Notes under the pieces: generated by a model
Database searches by the model: none
Told to the model about the DNA's origin: nothing
Seen by the model: only the letters and a program-made list of their open reading frames with translations
In this document: positions 62,037-64,000 of the stretch, in pieces
Layout: each line of letters starts with the position of its first letter
Position numbering within the stretch: the first letter of the stretch is position 1
DNA from: Cryoendolithus antarcticus
Lineage: Eukaryota > Ascomycota > Dothideomycetes > Cladosporiales > Cladosporiaceae
Length of the DNA stretch: 64,000 nt
Reading direction: 5' to 3'
NCBI GenBank assembly: GCA_002077065.1
Contig: NAJO01000029.1
Location: 62,001-126,000 of the forward strand
Made by a program: the position numbers and the translations under genes

Positions 62037-63072
62037 TCACGTGTAAGCATGCGGCGCACTCTGATACTTAAAGAACGTCTTCGCGCAGTGCCCAAATACC
62101 ATCGTCCCGTTAGTCCTCTTCTGCAACCCCTTGATCATCTGATGACTCCTGACCCAGTCGTCATGATCCCTCGCCAGCCATCCCTGCGGCACACTCGCAT
62201 AGAAGTTCTCCTCAACATGATACTGATCCGTCGTGAAAATCCAGGTCCCGCTCTCTCGCAAGTTGACCTGCATGATGCACAATCCTGGCGTGTGACCCGG
62301 AGCATGGCGAATATTGATCCCGGGTGCCAACTCGAGGAAGTCACCGTGAAAGGGAACCCAGTTCACGTCGAAGGTGAGGTCCTTGGGGAGGTAGACGCCC
62401 AGGTCTGATTTGGAGGCGACGGAGTAGAAGGCGTGTTTCAGCTCGGCTTCGTGGACGTAGATTGGGATATCGGTGCCTCGGAAGTGCTCGAGGCCACCGG
62501 CGTGATCGAGGTGGAGATGCCCCATAATTACGGCCTTGATGTCTTTGATGTCGTGGCTGTGGCGAGGGTGTCAGGTACTCATTCGACTCTGAGATACCAG
62601 ACAGAAGACTTACCCAGTCTTGGCGATCTGCGCAGTGAGCTCTTGCTCGGGACTGTAATCGACCTGCGCGAAGATGTCGTTCAAAGGCGCGCCCCAGACT
62701 TCGGGGTAGTCTTTGCTATTGGAATCGATCAGTGTCCAATCCCACTACCTACGCATAGCCAAGTCTGGCTTACCCAGTCCCCGTCTCGAACAATATGAGA
62801 CCTTCCGTCGGATGCTCGATCAGCACCGATATGACGACCAGCTTTCTACGAACGTGCGGCGGATTCGGGTTTGATAGAGTGGAAGTGCCGCCGCCACGAA
62901 GGAAGAAGCCGTCGTCGGCCTCGAGATTGCCGCAGTGGAGGAGCCACATTTTCGTGCCCTACTATGTCAGCCACTTACGCCAGGACTCGATGCTTCAGGC
63001 TTCTTCGTAACTTACCTCTGGGGCCTGATTGACATTGTCGAGGCCAAACTTTGTGGGCGTATTGGTCGACAT
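62037..63072 (-). CDS. Metallo-beta-lactamase-fold hydrolase, N-acyl homoserine lactonase-like
   Basis: Exons at 63072-63016, 62958-62774, 62715-62614 and 62556-62037 encode 287 residues; introns are 57, 58 and 57 nt. The metal site motif HxHxDH is present in MGHLHLDHAGGLEHF. Downstream ligands follow in the right order: HAPGHTPG, the bridging Asp in TTDQYHVEEN, and FGHC. Spacing and the DxYxxEN-like segment recall bacterial lactonases AiiA and AttM. Exon 2 holds MWLLHCGNLEAD, RRKLVVISVLIEHPTEG and LFETGTG, as in those enzymes. No signal peptide, so probably intracellular. Activity on acyl-homoserine lactones or other lactones is an inference. Confidence 0.85.
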
Positions 63073-63722
63073 GACCGATCCTAGTGCTCTTATCACGTTC
63101 GGGTGATGTAAGACGCAATGACAACGACAACCACTGAAGAAAATATGCCGACACGAAATGTGAAGATCGAGCCCAGAGTACTTAGATATAAGGTACCTTC
63201 TGCTCAAGCATTGATCTGATCTCGCCATACCTTCACCTACCTGTAACACGCCTGACACCACATCTACCCCACTTCAACCTTCGGATCAGCGCTTCGCTCC
63301 AGAACTCAGATGACGAGCACCGAGGAACGATGATGGGGCTTTACTGGTACAGTGCGGTTCGAGTGCGGATGAAGCATGCTGAAGTCCCGTTGGCTGCAGT
63401 GTCGAGCATTGAGGTGCTTGGTTATGGAACTCGGCCTGGGCCATGCGCGATGCGCGCAAGCGTGGGGGAATGGAGTCGCGTACAAATACCAAGTGGACTT
63501 TTGACGATAGCGGAATACTCGCTGCGCACGCGAAGTGATCGATGCGTGTGAAGTGGTGATGTGGTGGCGTTCAAGTTGCAGGCGGCGAAGTTCAGATTCG
63601 ACGTGCATGACCCAATGCGAGCACGGACCGCAGTACCTACCCTCAGGATAACGACCGTTCCTCCAAAGATCAACGCAGACAGGCCACAGCAGGCACAGAT
63701 CAAAGCCTTATACACGCGTATC
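63073..63722. other. Intergenic region
   Basis: About 0.65 kb between the lactonase-like start and the stop of the calcium pump. No supported gene. Confidence 0.5.
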
Positions 63723-64000
63723 CTACACACTCCCGCTATACCCTCTCCCAGCGCCTCTCGTTCGCTTTCGCCTCTCCCATTCCTTCCTCCCCTCATCAAC
63801 CCAAAGCACCAGACTGGCCATCGCCACCAACCTGATTAAATCCCCTAACCCAAGCGCCTCGGTCTGGAATACCCTCTGCAATGGTGGGAAGTATATGACC
63901 ATGCCCTGCCCGATCAGACTACCAGCGACAGCCCAATTGAACATCCGGTTACTGCCCTTGCCCCACAACGGTACTTCACCTCTCAGCACTGATTTCGTAG
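63723..64000 (-). CDS. PMR1: PMR1-type secretory-pathway Ca2+/Mn2+ ATPase, C-terminal part
   Basis: Only the last 91 residues are inside the window; the gene continues beyond base 64000. The segment contains the final transmembrane helices of a P-type ATPase: FNWAVAGSLIGQGMVIYFPPL, FQTEALGLGDLIRLVAMASLVLWVDEGRK, and a basic tail RKEWERRKRTRG ending YSGSV. Alignment with yeast Pmr1 (whose C-terminus has the same FNYAVG-, Q-, F-T-E-, VDE-RK pattern and ends in a similar short motif) is convincing. Pmr1 loads the Golgi with Ca2+ and Mn2+. The catalytic domain cannot be judged here. Confidence 0.85.
   Translation of the reverse strand, partial: TKSVLRGEVPLWGKGSNRMFNWAVAGSLIGQGMVIYFPPLQRVFQTEALGLGDLIRLVAMASLVLWVDEGRKEWERRKRTRGAGRGYSGSV

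Overview
The window is nuclear DNA of a filamentous ascomycete (Pezizomycotina), most likely a dothideomycete (the class is an inference). I modelled 35 introns, all GT-AG. Thirty-three are 48-65 nt long, and most carry a CTAAC/CTGAC-type branch site close to the acceptor. Typical filamentous-fungal families are present: a PhiA-like wall protein, a HAM1-like TULIP protein, a Zn2Cys6 factor with a fungal regulatory domain, SKN7, a spherulin-like cupin and several F-box-like '2EXR-type' proteins. Genes lie on both strands as independent units with no operon logic. Splice coordinates were worked out by hand from reading frame, phase and family alignment, and need RNA evidence.

Left part (1-20 kb): GPN3 GTPase, a histidine phosphatase, uroporphyrinogen-III synthase (HEM4) divergent from the WD40 protein CMR1, a PhiA-like secreted protein, an Old Yellow Enzyme, a conserved unknown two-exon gene, a 3.2 kb stretch without a recognisable gene, an RTG2-type Ppx/GppA protein and a large HAM1-like lipid-transfer protein.

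Middle (20-45 kb): a six-exon mitochondrial malic enzyme, an 89-residue small protein, a 3.7 kb gene-poor stretch, a Zn2Cys6 factor, the RBR ubiquitin ligase ARI1, the eIF2B epsilon subunit, the stress regulator SKN7 divergent from a one-cysteine mitochondrial-type peroxiredoxin, the endocytic muniscin SYP1, a small heat-shock protein with heat-shock elements upstream, and the BLOC-1 subunit KXD1.

Right part (45-64 kb): a possibly decayed F-box-like gene, SURF6, the complex I 23 kDa subunit, two more F-box-like genes flanking SAM synthetase, the iron-sulfur scaffold ISU1, a spherulin-like cupin, an AHL-lactonase-like metallo-beta-lactamase, and the C-terminal end of a PMR1 calcium pump cut by the window edge.

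I found no transposon, CRISPR array, rRNA gene or confident tRNA gene, and no wholly new multi-gene system. The most interesting signals are the SKN7/peroxiredoxin divergent pair, a 17-nt microexon inside the SKN7 DNA-binding domain, several tandem (NAGNAG-type) splice acceptors, the quorum-quenching-like lactonase, and the trio of F-box-like genes of which one looks broken.
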